Positions 15,790 to 23,902 of a DNA stretch of 35,098 nucleotides are shown one piece after another. Position numbers and translations under genes: made by a program. The DNA comes from an uncultured Treponema sp. GTDB taxonomy: Bacteria > Spirochaetota > Spirochaetia > Treponematales > Treponemataceae. The stretch's first letter is position 1. Each line of letters opens with the position of its first letter. Location: the NCBI GenBank assembly GCA_910584475.1, contig CAJUBD010000023.1, positions 1 to 35,098 on the forward strand, given 5' to 3'. The notes under the pieces were generated by a model. It worked only from the letters and a program-made list of their open reading frames with translations, did not search any database and was not told the DNA's origin.

Positions 15790-16340
15790 TGGCAAATTAT
15801 GTACCCCGGCTTAAGAAAGTCTACAAAGAAACTATCGCGCCCGAACTCTTCAAGGAGATGGGCTACAAGACTCCCATGCAGATTCCGCAAGTGAAAAAAA
15901 TTGTGGTGAGCATGGGCGTGGGCGAGGCTCTCGGAAATAAGAAACTTCTTGATGCCGCAGTTGCTGACCTGACACAGATTACGGGACAGAAAGCGGTCAA
16001 GACAAAGGCAAAGAAAAGCATTGCCAACTTTAAACTCCGAGCGGGCGCAGAGATTGGCGCGATGGTGACGTTGCGCGGAACAATTATGTATGAATTTTTG
16101 GACCGCCTCATCAACGTCGCGTTGCCGCGCGTCAAGGATTTCCGCGGAATCAAAGCCACTGGTTTTGACGGACACGGAAATTTCTCACTGGGAATTACGG
16201 AGCAAATCATTTTTCCGGAAATTGATTTCGACAAAATCACTAAAATCGCCGGAATGAATGTTACTATCGTAACGAGTGCAAGAACTGACAGCGAGGCTCG
16301 CGCTTTGCTCACCAAGTTCAATATGCCGTTCAGAAAGTAA
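15789..16340 (+). CDS. rplE: 50S ribosomal protein L5
   Basis: A 183-residue central-protuberance protein that binds 5S rRNA and contacts P-site tRNA. It shows YKTPMQIPQVKKIVVSMGVG and the block FRGIKATGFDGHGNFSLGI, ending FNMPFRK. ATG 15789 overlaps the rplX stop; the open frame upstream lies inside rplX. Confidence 0.97.
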   Translation: MANYVPRLKKVYKETIAPELFKEMGYKTPMQIPQVKKIVVSMGVGEALGNKKLLDAAVADLTQITGQKAVKTKAKKSIANFKLRAGAEIGAMVTLRGTIMYEFLDRLINVALPRVKDFRGIKATGFDGHGNFSLGITEQIIFPEIDFDKITKIAGMNVTIVTSARTDSEARALLTKFNMPFRK

Positions 16341-16350
16341 GCGAGGAGTT

Positions 16351-16536
16351 ATGGCTAAGAAATCGATGATAATCAAGGCGCAGCGCACACCGAAGTACAA
16401 GACAAGGCAGTACAACAGGTGCCAGATTTGTGGTCGTCCGCGAGGCTATCTGCGCAAGTTCAAGATGTGCCGCATTTGCTTCCGCAAGTATGCGAGTGAA
16501 GGTTTGTTACCCGGCGTAACAAAGTCAAGCTGGTAG
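16351..16536 (+). CDS. rpsN: 30S ribosomal protein S14, zinc-binding type
   Basis: A 61-residue S14 of the short zinc-binding form (also called rpsZ). Cysteines sit in C-x-x-C pairs, CQIC and CRIC, around the GRPRGY and RKFKMC core, and the protein ends PGVTKSSW. ATG 16351 follows GAGGAG. The short type does not need the longer form found in E. coli. Confidence 0.96.
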   Translation: MAKKSMIIKAQRTPKYKTRQYNRCQICGRPRGYLRKFKMCRICFRKYASEGLLPGVTKSSW

Positions 16537-16551
16537 GGTAGGAGAAGAAAA

Positions 16552-16950
16552 ATGAGTGTTTCAGATCCCGTAGCAGATATGCTTACAAAAATCCGCAATG
16601 CGACGAGGGCCCGCCACGAAAAAGTGGATATTCCCGCGTCAAAATTGAAATTGGAAATTGTAAAGATCCTGAAAACTGAAGGCTACATCAAAAACTTCAA
16701 GAAAGTTCAGGAAGAAGGAAGAAATGTCATCCGCATTTTCCTCAAATATGACGATATGAATAATCCGGTGATTCACGGCTTGGAAAAAATATCCACGCCA
16801 GGTCGCCGAATTTATTCAGGTTATAAGGATCTGCCCCGCGTCCACAATGGATACGGTTCAGTGATTGTTTCGACGTCTTCCGGAGTAACGACTGGCAAAA
16901 AAGCCACGGAAAAAATGGTCGGCGGCGAATTGGTCTGCAAAGTTTGGTAA
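16552..16950 (+). CDS. rpsH: 30S ribosomal protein S8
   Basis: A 132-residue 16S rRNA-binding protein. Its start SDPVADMLTKIRNA and end block VSTSSGVTTGKKA...GGELVCKVW are typical. In E. coli S8 represses the spc operon by binding near the L5 start; I did not test for an equivalent site here. GGAG precedes the ATG. Confidence 0.97.
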   Translation: MSVSDPVADMLTKIRNATRARHEKVDIPASKLKLEIVKILKTEGYIKNFKKVQEEGRNVIRIFLKYDDMNNPVIHGLEKISTPGRRIYSGYKDLPRVHNGYGSVIVSTSSGVTTGKKATEKMVGGELVCKVW

Positions 16951-16962
16951 CGGGAGGAAGAA

Positions 16963-17502
16963 ATGTCTAAAGTCGGAAAACTTCCCGTGGCCGTTCCTGC
17001 GGGCGTAAACGTAACAATCAATGGAAACGCGATCAGCGTAAAAGGTCCGAAAGGCGAATTGAGCCAGACTTTCAGTCCGAATGTGGAAGTGGTTTTTGAA
17101 AACGGTGAAATCATCGTCAAGACAAAGAATACAAGTCGTCAGGCAAACGCCGACCACGGTTTGTATCGCGCCCTCATCAACAATATGGTGACTGGCGTTT
17201 CGGCGGGATTTTCAAAATCGCTCATCATAACTGGTGTCGGTTACCGCGCGGAGGTCAAGGGCGAAGAGCTTGTGATGAACCTCGGATATTCCACGGACTT
17301 TACCGCCGTGATTCCGAAAGGTCTTTCGGTCGCCACCGATCCGAACGGACGCGTCACAGTGAGCGGAATCGACAAGCAGCAGGTTGGCGAATTCTGTGCG
17401 CAAATTCGGAAGTTGAGAAAGCCCGAGCCGTATAAAGGCAAAGGCATTCGCTACGAAACAGAAATCATCAGACGCAAAGTCGGAAAGACTGGCGTTAAAT
17501 AA
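16963..17502 (+). CDS. rplF: 50S ribosomal protein L6
   Basis: A 179-residue protein with two similar domains, located near the factor-binding site. It begins SKVGKLPVAVPAGV and the second domain ends with the signature PEPYKGKGIRYETE and basic tail RRKVGKTGVK. Spacing of 12 bases on both sides. Confidence 0.97.
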   Translation: MSKVGKLPVAVPAGVNVTINGNAISVKGPKGELSQTFSPNVEVVFENGEIIVKTKNTSRQANADHGLYRALINNMVTGVSAGFSKSLIITGVGYRAEVKGEELVMNLGYSTDFTAVIPKGLSVATDPNGRVTVSGIDKQQVGEFCAQIRKLRKPEPYKGKGIRYETEIIRRKVGKTGVK

Positions 17503-17514
17503 GGTGGGGCGATT

Positions 17515-17877
17515 ATGTTTAAGAAACTTAACGACAAACAAAGAAAACGCCTTCACAGAAAGGTTCATATTCGCAAGACAGTCTACGGCACGGCGGAACG
17601 CCCGCGCATGACGGTTTACCGCAGCAACAAGAACCTCTATGTTCAGGTGGTGAATGACGACGAAGGAAAAACTCTTGCCGCCATTTCAACTATGGAAAAG
17701 GATTTTGCCTCCCTCAAGCCTACGGTGGCTGACGCGGCAAAACTTGGTGAAGCGATGGGCGCACGCCTTAAAGAAAAGAATATTACTACAATAGTATTCG
17801 ACCGCAATGGTTATCTTTATCACGGTGTTGTCAAGGCCCTTGCCGATGGCGCTCGCAAAGCGGGCATTCAGTTCTAG
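17515..17877 (+). CDS. rplR: 50S ribosomal protein L18
   Basis: A 120-residue 5S rRNA-binding protein. Conserved features are RVHIRKTV-like basic N terminus (KVHIRKTVYGTAERPR), YRSNKNLYVQVV, and the C-terminal FDRNGYLYHGVVKALADGARKAG, of which the last part is diagnostic. rpsE follows after eight bases. Confidence 0.96.
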   Translation: MFKKLNDKQRKRLHRKVHIRKTVYGTAERPRMTVYRSNKNLYVQVVNDDEGKTLAAISTMEKDFASLKPTVADAAKLGEAMGARLKEKNITTIVFDRNGYLYHGVVKALADGARKAGIQF

Positions 17878-17885
17878 GAGAAGCT

Positions 17886-18407
17886 ATGGAACGCCAGAAA
17901 AATTTTGACAAAGACAGAGAGCCAAGAGAAAAGGAGTTCGTGGAAAAGCTCGTCACTCTGAACAGGACCTCGAAAACCGTAAAAGGCGGCCGCCGAATGT
18001 CTTTTGCCGCGCTCAGCGTGGTCGGCGACAAAAAAGGTCGTGTAGGCTATGGTTTTGGCAAGGCGAACGATGTTACGGAAGCCATCAAAAAGAGCATCGA
18101 CAAGGCGAAGAAAAGTCTTGTAAAGATGCCGATTAAAAACGGCACGATTCCGCACGACATCATCGGAAAATTCAAGAGTTCCGAGGTTTTGCTCAAGCCG
18201 GCACGCGCTGGTACGGGAATCATAGCGGGCGGACCTGTCCGCGCGATTATGGATGCGGCAGGTGCTACAGACATAATTTCAAAGTCGCTCGGCTCCAGCG
18301 CATCGGTGAATGTCGTGCGCGCCACGTTTGACGCTATCGAGCATTTGCTTGATGCCGGCGTTGTCGCTAAAAACAGAGGAAAGTCTCTGAACGAGATGTG
18401 GGGGTAA
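17886..18407 (+). CDS. rpsE: 30S ribosomal protein S5
   Basis: A 173-residue decoding-fidelity and helicase-site protein. An S5 N-terminal double-stranded-RNA-binding domain (LNRTSKTVKGGRRMSFAAL, GDKKGRVGYG) is followed by the S5 C-terminal domain containing RAGTGIIAGGPVRAIMDAAG. rpmD begins three bases after the stop. The length is normal. Confidence 0.97.
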   Translation: MERQKNFDKDREPREKEFVEKLVTLNRTSKTVKGGRRMSFAALSVVGDKKGRVGYGFGKANDVTEAIKKSIDKAKKSLVKMPIKNGTIPHDIIGKFKSSEVLLKPARAGTGIIAGGPVRAIMDAAGATDIISKSLGSSASVNVVRATFDAIEHLLDAGVVAKNRGKSLNEMWG

Positions 18408-18410
18408 TCG

Positions 18411-18593
18411 ATGGCGAAACTTAAGATTACACTTGTAAGAAGCACAATCGGACAAAAGCCCGCCAAGCGCGCTACCGTGCGCAGTTTGGGCTTGAAGAAA
18501 ATCAGTTCTTCTGTCGTGCAGGAGGACAATCCTTCTGTTCGCGGAATGGTTGCGTCTGTGGCGCATCTTGTAAAAGTTGAGGAGATTCAGTAA
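18411..18593 (+). CDS. rpmD: 50S ribosomal protein L30
   Basis: A 60-residue protein with the compact L30 fold. Core pattern: KITLVRSTIGQKPAKRATVR, then LGLKKISS and an end in L-V-K-V-E-E-I. The stop overlaps the rplO start by one base. GGGGG upstream of the ATG comes from the end of rpsE. Confidence 0.95.
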   Translation: MAKLKITLVRSTIGQKPAKRATVRSLGLKKISSSVVQEDNPSVRGMVASVAHLVKVEEIQ

Positions 18594-19081
18594 TGGCAGA
18601 AGAATACAATCCAATTTTGCACGCGCCTCGCGGAGCAAACAAAAAGCCGAAGCGCGTCGGACGCGGCTCTTCTTCAGGATTGGGAACGACAGCTGGACGC
18701 GGAAACAAAGGTCAGCAGTCGCGCTCTGGAAAAAGATTGCCGTATGTAGGATTTGAAGGCGGTCAGATGCCGCTTTTCCGCCGCATCGCGCAGCGAGGAT
18801 TTTCGAACTATCCGTTCAAGGAAGAATTCGCCATCGTGAACCTTTGCGACATCGAAAAGAAATTCGCGGAAGGCGAGACTGTTGACAAAAAGAGCCTCAA
18901 GGAAAAGGGTTTGGCGAAATCCAAGTCGCTTCCCGTCAAAATCCTCGGCAATGGCGAAATCACAAAAAAAGTAGCCGTGGTCGTGGACAAGGTTTCCGAA
19001 TCGGCGAAGGCGAAAATCGAAAAGGTCGGCGGTTCCGTGACTTTGGTCGAAAAGACCAAAAAAGCGCAGAAAAAAGACTAA
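18593..19081 (+). CDS. rplO: 50S ribosomal protein L15
   Basis: A 162-residue late-assembly protein. The glycine/arginine-rich N-terminal arm (KRVGRGSSSGLGTTAGRG, then GNKGQQSRSG) and GFEGGQMPLFRRIAQRGF identify it. The C-terminal part is lysine-rich. secY starts 10 bases downstream, the usual L15-SecY order. Confidence 0.97.
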   Translation: MAEEYNPILHAPRGANKKPKRVGRGSSSGLGTTAGRGNKGQQSRSGKRLPYVGFEGGQMPLFRRIAQRGFSNYPFKEEFAIVNLCDIEKKFAEGETVDKKSLKEKGLAKSKSLPVKILGNGEITKKVAVVVDKVSESAKAKIEKVGGSVTLVEKTKKAQKKD

Positions 19082-19091
19082 GGCGGATTAA

Positions 19092-20417
19092 ATGAGTACA
19101 ATCGGCAACATTTTCAAAGTTGGAGAACTCCGCAGCCGCATTTTGTTCACTTTTGCTGTGTTGGCGCTCTACAGATTGGGATGCGTTTTGACGATTCCTG
19201 GCGTGGATGCTGCCGCGTTGTTCGAATATTTCAACACGCTCGCTCAGCAGAACAACAACGCATTCGCAAGTTATATGGACTTTTTTGTCGGCGGCGCGTT
19301 TTCGAATTTTTCCGTGTTCATGCTCGGAGTGATGCCTTACATTTCCACGCAAATCATCATGCAGCTCGTTCTCATCATTTTTCCTTCATTGAAAAGGATG
19401 GTGATGGAAGAGGGCGGTCAGCAGAAAATGCAGATGTGGACAAGAGTGGGCACGATTTTCGTGTGCTTGATTCAGTCGTTCGCCGTAACGGTCTACGCCA
19501 AAAATATAGGCGTGATTTCGCTCAACAATGAAGTCGCGTTCAAATTGCTGGCAATGCTCACGGTGACGACCGGCTCTATGATAACGGTTTGGCTTGGCGA
19601 TCAAATCACCGCGCGGGGAATCGGAAACGGAATCTCGATTATGATTTTCGCGGGAATCGTGGCGCGAATGCCAAGCGCGGTTGTCGAGCTTGCCGAAAGC
19701 GTCCGTGCCGGCGAATTGAACATTGTCTTCGTAATCGTGGCGCTCCTTCTTTTCGTGGGAATAATTGCCGTGGTCGTCTATGAAGAATCGGGCGAGCGAA
19801 AAATTCCTGTCCATTATGCCAAGCGCGTCGTGGGCAGAAAAATGTACGGCGGACAGAACACTTACATTCCATTTAAAGTGAATCCGTCGAACGTGATTCC
19901 TTTGATTTTTGCTTCATCGTTTTTGCAACTTCCCTTGCAGCTCATTTCTTCGGTGGCGAGCAACTCTGGCGCTGCGCGATGGGTTCAAAAGTTGGCTGTG
20001 TTTTTGAATCCGATGGGAATTTGGTACAATATTTTGTTGGTTGTCCTTATAATTTTCTTTGCATACTTCTACACACAGGTAACACTGAACCCTACGGAAA
20101 TCGCAAAGCAAATTCGCGAAAACGGCGGCTCCATTCCCGGCGTAAGGACAGACAAGACCGAAGAATATCTGCAAAAGATTTTGAATCGGCTTGTTTTGCC
20201 AGGCTCTTTGTTCTTGGCGGCGATCGCTGTGTTGCCGACCCTCATCCAAAAAATCTTCAGTTTCCCGCCGTCGGTGGCAATGCTGATGGGCGGAACTTCG
20301 CTGATAATTATGGTTGGAGTGGACCTTGATACTATGAGCCAAATTGAAGCCCTTTTGAGAATGCACAAGCAGGACGGACTTATGAAAAAGGGCAGGATTC
20401 GTTCCAGAAATCTTTAG
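19092..20417 (+). CDS. secY: Protein translocase subunit SecY
   Basis: A 441-residue channel subunit of the SecYEG translocon, with ten hydrophobic segments along its length. Signatures include YRLGCVLTIPGVD in the first segment, the plug-adjacent GVMPYISTQIIMQL, GIGNGISIMIFAGI, and the C-terminal loop NPTEIAKQIRENGGSIPGVR that contacts SecA. Located between rplO and rpmJ. There are no adk, map or infA genes after it, which are common in this place in other bacteria. Confidence 0.98.
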   Translation: MSTIGNIFKVGELRSRILFTFAVLALYRLGCVLTIPGVDAAALFEYFNTLAQQNNNAFASYMDFFVGGAFSNFSVFMLGVMPYISTQIIMQLVLIIFPSLKRMVMEEGGQQKMQMWTRVGTIFVCLIQSFAVTVYAKNIGVISLNNEVAFKLLAMLTVTTGSMITVWLGDQITARGIGNGISIMIFAGIVARMPSAVVELAESVRAGELNIVFVIVALLLFVGIIAVVVYEESGERKIPVHYAKRVVGRKMYGGQNTYIPFKVNPSNVIPLIFASSFLQLPLQLISSVASNSGAARWVQKLAVFLNPMGIWYNILLVVLIIFFAYFYTQVTLNPTEIAKQIRENGGSIPGVRTDKTEEYLQKILNRLVLPGSLFLAAIAVLPTLIQKIFSFPPSVAMLMGGTSLIIMVGVDLDTMSQIEALLRMHKQDGLMKKGRIRSRNL

Positions 20418-20453
20418 AAATTTGGTGCGAAAGTCTAGACTAAAATTGGACAA

Positions 20454-20487
20454 ATGTGGTATAATACGCTTTCGACTTATACCACAT
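20454..20487 (+). promoter_or_regulatory. Extended -10 promoter inside an 11-bp palindrome, before rpmJ
   Basis: TGG-TATAAT (20457-20465) is an extended -10 box. ATGTGGTATAA (20454-20464) and TTATACCACAT (20477-20487) are perfect inverted repeats with a 12-base spacer, so one arm covers the -10 and the other covers the expected start region. This suggests an internal operator or autoregulated promoter in the 84-base gap between secY and rpmJ. As RNA it would be a weak AU-rich hairpin without a T tract. Confidence 0.6.
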
Positions 20488-20501
20488 CAAGGGGGACTTT
20501 T

Positions 20502-20615
20502 ATGAAAGTACGAACCAGCGTAAAGCCTATCTGCGACAAGTGCAAGGTCATAAAGCGCAACGGCATTGTCCGCATCATTTGCGTGAATCCAAAGCACAAG
20601 CAGAAGCAAGGTTAA
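20502..20615 (+). CDS. rpmJ: 50S ribosomal protein L36
   Basis: A 37-residue zinc-ribbon protein, read directly from the sequence. It starts MKVRTSVKPICDKCK and ends HKQKQG. Zinc ligands are Cys11, Cys14, Cys27 and His32, so this is the zinc-binding (C+) form. A GGGGGA ribosome site lies seven bases before the ATG. An internal promoter with palindrome precedes it, so the L36-S13-S11 part may be transcribed separately as well as from the main operon. Confidence 0.96.
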   Translation: MKVRTSVKPICDKCKVIKRNGIVRIICVNPKHKQKQG

Positions 20616-20628
20616 TAAGGAGTAATAG

Positions 20629-20997
20629 ATGGCTCGAATTGCGGGAGTGGACATCCCTAACAAACATGTTAATATCGCTTTGACGTATATCTATGGAATA
20701 GGACGTTCTTCGGCGATGAAAATTTGCAAGGAGGCGAATGTTAATCCGGACACTCCGATTAACGATTTGCCTTCCGAAGAGCTCAATCGCCTTCGCGAAA
20801 TCATCGACACGGAATACAAGGTGGAAGGTCGTCTCCGCTCGGAAATCGGCTTGAACATCAAGCGTCTTATCGACATCGGCAGTTACCGAGGCCTGCGCCA
20901 CCGCAAAGGACTTCCAGTTCGCGGTCAGCGTACTCGCACGAATTCAAGGACTCGCAAAGGCAAGAAGAAGACCGTTGCGAACAAGAAGAAAGCATAA
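20629..20997 (+). CDS. rpsM: 30S ribosomal protein S13
   Basis: A 122-residue head protein that contacts tRNA and L5. It begins ARIAGVDIPNKHVNIALTYI and has the helix-two-turn-helix motif, then SYRGLRHRKGLPVRGQRT near the C terminus. The tail is strongly basic. GGAG precedes the ATG. Confidence 0.97.
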   Translation: MARIAGVDIPNKHVNIALTYIYGIGRSSAMKICKEANVNPDTPINDLPSEELNRLREIIDTEYKVEGRLRSEIGLNIKRLIDIGSYRGLRHRKGLPVRGQRTRTNSRTRKGKKKTVANKKKA

Positions 20998-21013
20998 GGC
21001 GGAGGTGATTTAA

Positions 21014-21400
21014 TTGGCTACGGTTAAGAAAACAAAGAAAAAGGAAAAGAAGAGCGTATACGAGGGAAACGTGTACATTCAGGCTTCTTTCAACAACACT
21101 ATTGTTACTGTTACGGATCTGAACGGCAACGCGCTTTCTTGGGCTTCAAGCGGTGGCTTGGGATTCAAGGGCGCGAAAAAATCGACTCCTTTTGCGGCTC
21201 AGACTGTCGCGGAGAGCGCGGTTCAAAAGGCTGTTTCTTACGGCTTGCGCGAAGTGCATGTTTTCGTGAAAGGTCCAGGAATGGGACGCGAAAACGCCGT
21301 GCGCGCCATTGGCAACGCAGGACTTAAGGTCAAGTCGATTTCCGACGTAACTCCGATTCCGCACAATGGATGTCGTCCGCGCAAAACGCGCCGTATGTAA
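21014..21400 (+). CDS. rpsK: 30S ribosomal protein S11
   Basis: A 128-residue platform protein. It shows YIQASFNNTIVTVTDLNGN, KGPGMGRENAVRAIG and the end PHNGCRPRKTRRM. The start codon is TTG (21014) with GGAGGTGA at a good distance. The N terminus is rich in lysine. A 175-base hairpin-rich gap separates it from rpsD, breaking the otherwise tight alpha-operon spacing. Confidence 0.96.
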   Translation: MATVKKTKKKEKKSVYEGNVYIQASFNNTIVTVTDLNGNALSWASSGGLGFKGAKKSTPFAAQTVAESAVQKAVSYGLREVHVFVKGPGMGRENAVRAIGNAGLKVKSISDVTPIPHNGCRPRKTRRM

Positions 21401-21410
21401 CAAGGAGTTG

Positions 21411-21560
21411 TGACAAAAGGATCGCACAAATGACGCGGCACTTTTGTCATGTCAAGTTTCCGTTGGAAACTTGCAGATTTTATGTGTGTGCGTCGCAACA
21501 AGTTGCTTAATGCACGCGCTAAAAAGCCAATCGCGATTTTTGTAAATCGTCCTTGACTTT
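21411..21560. repeat. Hairpin-array element between rpsK and rpsD
   Basis: Stems: TGACAAAAG with CTTTTGTCA (21411-21449); CAAGTTTCC with GGAAACTTG, 3-nt loop (21453-21473); GCAAC with GTTGC (21495-21506); CGATTT with AAATCG (21534-21549). The end TTTTTATGGGAGA matches the end of the rplW-rplB element and again forms the ribosome site of the following gene. No gene or promoter was recognised inside. Confidence 0.75.
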
Positions 21561-21575
21561 TTATGGGAGATATAA

Positions 21576-22169
21576 ATGGCAAAAACACAAGAGCCTTTGT
21601 TAAAAAGATGTCGCGCCTTGGGCATAAACCCGCTCGTGATGGGATATGGCAAGGTGAGCAAGCGAACAAAAAAGGAAACTCGCAAGAAGCGTTCCGAATA
21701 TTCTCTGCAATTGATGGAAAAGCAAAAACTCCGCTTTATCTACGGAGTGCTTGAGCGTCAATGCAGGCTTTGCTATGAAAAGGCCGCGCGAAAATCGGGC
21801 GTTACGGGCGAAGTACTTTTGCAGATGTTGGAATTGAGACTGGACAATGTTGTGTTTCGCTTGGGATTGGCGAAAACCCGCGACGAGGCCAAGCAGTTGG
21901 TAAGCCACGGACATGTAACGGTAAACGGAAAGAAAGTGAGCATTTCGTCTTATGAAGTCAAAGTGGGCGATGTGGTCGCTTTCTGCGAAAAGAGCAAGAC
22001 TTCTTCTTCCATAAAGAAATTGGTGGCAAGAATCGAGGAGCGCAAGGTTCCAGTTTGGCTCGAATGCGACAAGGACAATTTTTCGGGTAAGGTTATCGCG
22101 TTGCCTGCTAGAAGCGACATCGACTTCGATGTAAAAGAGCAGCTCGTGGTTGAATACTATTCTAAATAA
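21576..22169 (+). CDS. rpsD: 30S ribosomal protein S4
   Basis: A 197-residue primary 16S rRNA-binding protein. It has the S4 N-terminal domain, with the EKQKLRFIYGVLERQ and LELRLDNVVFRLG blocks, then an S4 RNA-binding fold with the H-G-H-V-T-V-N-G motif at about residues 109-116. The usual zinc cysteines near the N terminus of some S4 proteins are not all present. In E. coli S4 represses the alpha operon; this gap is where control could differ. GGGAGA is just upstream. Confidence 0.96.
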   Translation: MAKTQEPLLKRCRALGINPLVMGYGKVSKRTKKETRKKRSEYSLQLMEKQKLRFIYGVLERQCRLCYEKAARKSGVTGEVLLQMLELRLDNVVFRLGLAKTRDEAKQLVSHGHVTVNGKKVSISSYEVKVGDVVAFCEKSKTSSSIKKLVARIEERKVPVWLECDKDNFSGKVIALPARSDIDFDVKEQLVVEYYSK

Positions 22170-22182
22170 TTAAGGAGTTCAA

Positions 22183-23241
22183 ATGGCTCGTAAAAATTTG
22201 CTTAAGGGCTTTCAAAGACCCAAAAGTATAACATTTGAGCATCTAGATACGGAGAGTACCGACCATGGAGAATTCTCGGCCGCTCCTTTTGAGCCGGGAT
22301 TCGGTACGACGGTGGGAAACACATTACGCCGCGTGCTGCTTTCTTCAATTCAGGGCTATGCCGTGACGTCCGTTCGCATTACTTCCTATGATGCAAATGA
22401 TGTGCCACATGTGATTTCCAGCGAGTTTGAAGCGATACCGAACGTATCCGAAGACACTTTGGAAATTCTGAATACTCTGAAAATGCTGCGGCTGAAGCTT
22501 GAGGGCGACCTTGAGCAGGATACCCTTTTCTATGAATTCAAGGGTCCTGGAAAAGTTACCAGCAATGACCTTGCGAAAGCGGGTCAGCTTGAAGTGATGT
22601 CCCGCAACGTGCTTTTGTTCACGATGATGGAAGGCGCGAAGCTTGATATCGAAATTCAGGTGGATTTGGGACGCGGCTATGTTCCTGCGGAAACGAACGG
22701 CAACTATATTGAGGTCGTCGGCACGATTCCGATGGACGCGATTTTCAGCCCTGTAAAAAAGGTGAAGTACTCCATCGAGCCATACCGTGTTGGTCAAAGA
22801 AATGACTACGACAAACTCTTTTTGGAAATTTGGACGGACGGTTCAATTACGCCTGCAGACGCTTTGGCTGAGGCGGCGAAAATCGCCAAAGAGCATTTCA
22901 GCGTATTCATTAACTTTGATGACAGCGGATCTTCTATGGACGGCGATTTCAACGAGGACAACGAGCAAGTTCGCGCCTTGTTGAACACTCCGGTGGAAGA
23001 ATTGGAATTGTCCGTGCGTTCTTCAAACTGTTTGAAAAACGCGAACATCCGCACAATCGGAGAATTGACACGAAAAACGGAAGACGATATTGCCAAGACC
23101 AGAAATTTTGGCAAAAAGAGCCTTACGGAAATCAAAGAAAAGCTCCATGAATGGAACCTTTCTTTGGGTATGACGGACTACAGCTATCTTCGGGATGCTG
23201 TTAATTTAACAAAGAAGAAGGAAGAATCAGATGAATCATAA
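22183..23241 (+). CDS. rpoA: DNA-directed RNA polymerase subunit alpha
   Basis: A 352-residue scaffold of RNA polymerase. The N-terminal domain (about 1-235) contains AAPFEPGFGTTVGNTLRRVL, the dimerisation signature. A linker leads to the C-terminal domain (about 265-335) with the helix-hairpin-helix block KNANIRTIGELTRKTE and RNFGKKSLTEIKEKL that binds UP elements and activators. This fits with the AT-rich region before the tuf promoter. Its last 11 bases overlap rplQ. Confidence 0.98.
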   Translation: MARKNLLKGFQRPKSITFEHLDTESTDHGEFSAAPFEPGFGTTVGNTLRRVLLSSIQGYAVTSVRITSYDANDVPHVISSEFEAIPNVSEDTLEILNTLKMLRLKLEGDLEQDTLFYEFKGPGKVTSNDLAKAGQLEVMSRNVLLFTMMEGAKLDIEIQVDLGRGYVPAETNGNYIEVVGTIPMDAIFSPVKKVKYSIEPYRVGQRNDYDKLFLEIWTDGSITPADALAEAAKIAKEHFSVFINFDDSGSSMDGDFNEDNEQVRALLNTPVEELELSVRSSNCLKNANIRTIGELTRKTEDDIAKTRNFGKKSLTEIKEKLHEWNLSLGMTDYSYLRDAVNLTKKKEESDES

Positions 23242-23659
23242 GTCGGGTTTTAACGCGCTTTCACGCACTCATTCGCACAGACGGGCGATGTTGCGCAATA
23301 TGGTAACATCTCTTTTTAGGTTTGAACGCATTACCACTACTAAGGCGAAGGCAAAGGCGGCACGAAGCAAGGCCGAAAAGCTTATCACGCGCGCCAAGGT
23401 GGACAGTGTTCATAATCGCCGACAGGTCGCGAGGTATATTTCGGATGAAAGAGTTTTGAACAAGCTTTTTACCGACATCGCTCCTCGCATGAAAGATCGT
23501 CCGGGCGGATATACCAGGATCCTCAAATTGGGATTCCGACAAGGCGATGCGGCTGATGTCGCAATCCTTGAGCTGGTAGACTACAAGCTTGAGGACAAGG
23601 AAGAGAAAAAAGCCGCCAGAAAAGAAAAGGCTGGCGAAAAGGAAAATGCCAAAAAATAG
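23231..23659 (+). CDS. rplQ: 50S ribosomal protein L17
   Basis: A 142-residue protein near the tunnel exit. N-terminal blocks FNALSRTHSHRRAMLRNMV and FERITTTKAKAKAARSKAEK and central GGYTRILKLGFRQGDAA are diagnostic. It overlaps rpoA by 11 bases, so translation is probably coupled. The C-terminal tail is Lys/Glu/Ala-rich and longer than in E. coli. No terminator was seen behind it. Confidence 0.97.
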   Translation: MNHKSGFNALSRTHSHRRAMLRNMVTSLFRFERITTTKAKAKAARSKAEKLITRAKVDSVHNRRQVARYISDERVLNKLFTDIAPRMKDRPGGYTRILKLGFRQGDAADVAILELVDYKLEDKEEKKAARKEKAGEKENAKK

Positions 23660-23676
23660 GCTGATGGAGGAATAAT

Positions 23677-23889
23677 ATGTCTAAATCGCACCGTGGAGTT
23701 GGTTTGCGCAAGACGCCTAATCACGGACGTGGCACATGTCCTGTGTGCAAGACCACTGGAATAAAAGTAATATATGACTATGAACTTGACGGAAATAAAG
23801 TGAAGATTTGCAAGTTCTGCAAAGGTCATTTTAAGAACGAAGCCCGAAAGGCTTCGAAAGCGACTCCTGCCGCGGAAGCCAGCGCGTAA
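23677..23889 (+). CDS. Small zinc-ribbon protein of unknown function after rplQ
   Basis: A 70-residue basic protein. Two cysteine pairs, C-P-V-C (21-24) and C-K-F-C (45-48), are separated by 20 residues, the spacing of a treble-clef or rubredoxin-like zinc ribbon. The N terminus (SKSHRGVGLRKTPNHGRGT) is rich in Arg, Lys and His as in ribosome-associated proteins. The C terminus is Ala-rich and probably disordered. GGAGG precedes the ATG, 17 bases after rplQ, so it is likely co-translated with the alpha operon. A ribosome-binding or RNA-binding role is an inference from position and charge only. Confidence 0.85.
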   Translation: MSKSHRGVGLRKTPNHGRGTCPVCKTTGIKVIYDYELDGNKVKICKFCKGHFKNEARKASKATPAAEASA

Positions 23890-23902
23890 TTTGGAGGCTG
23901 AT

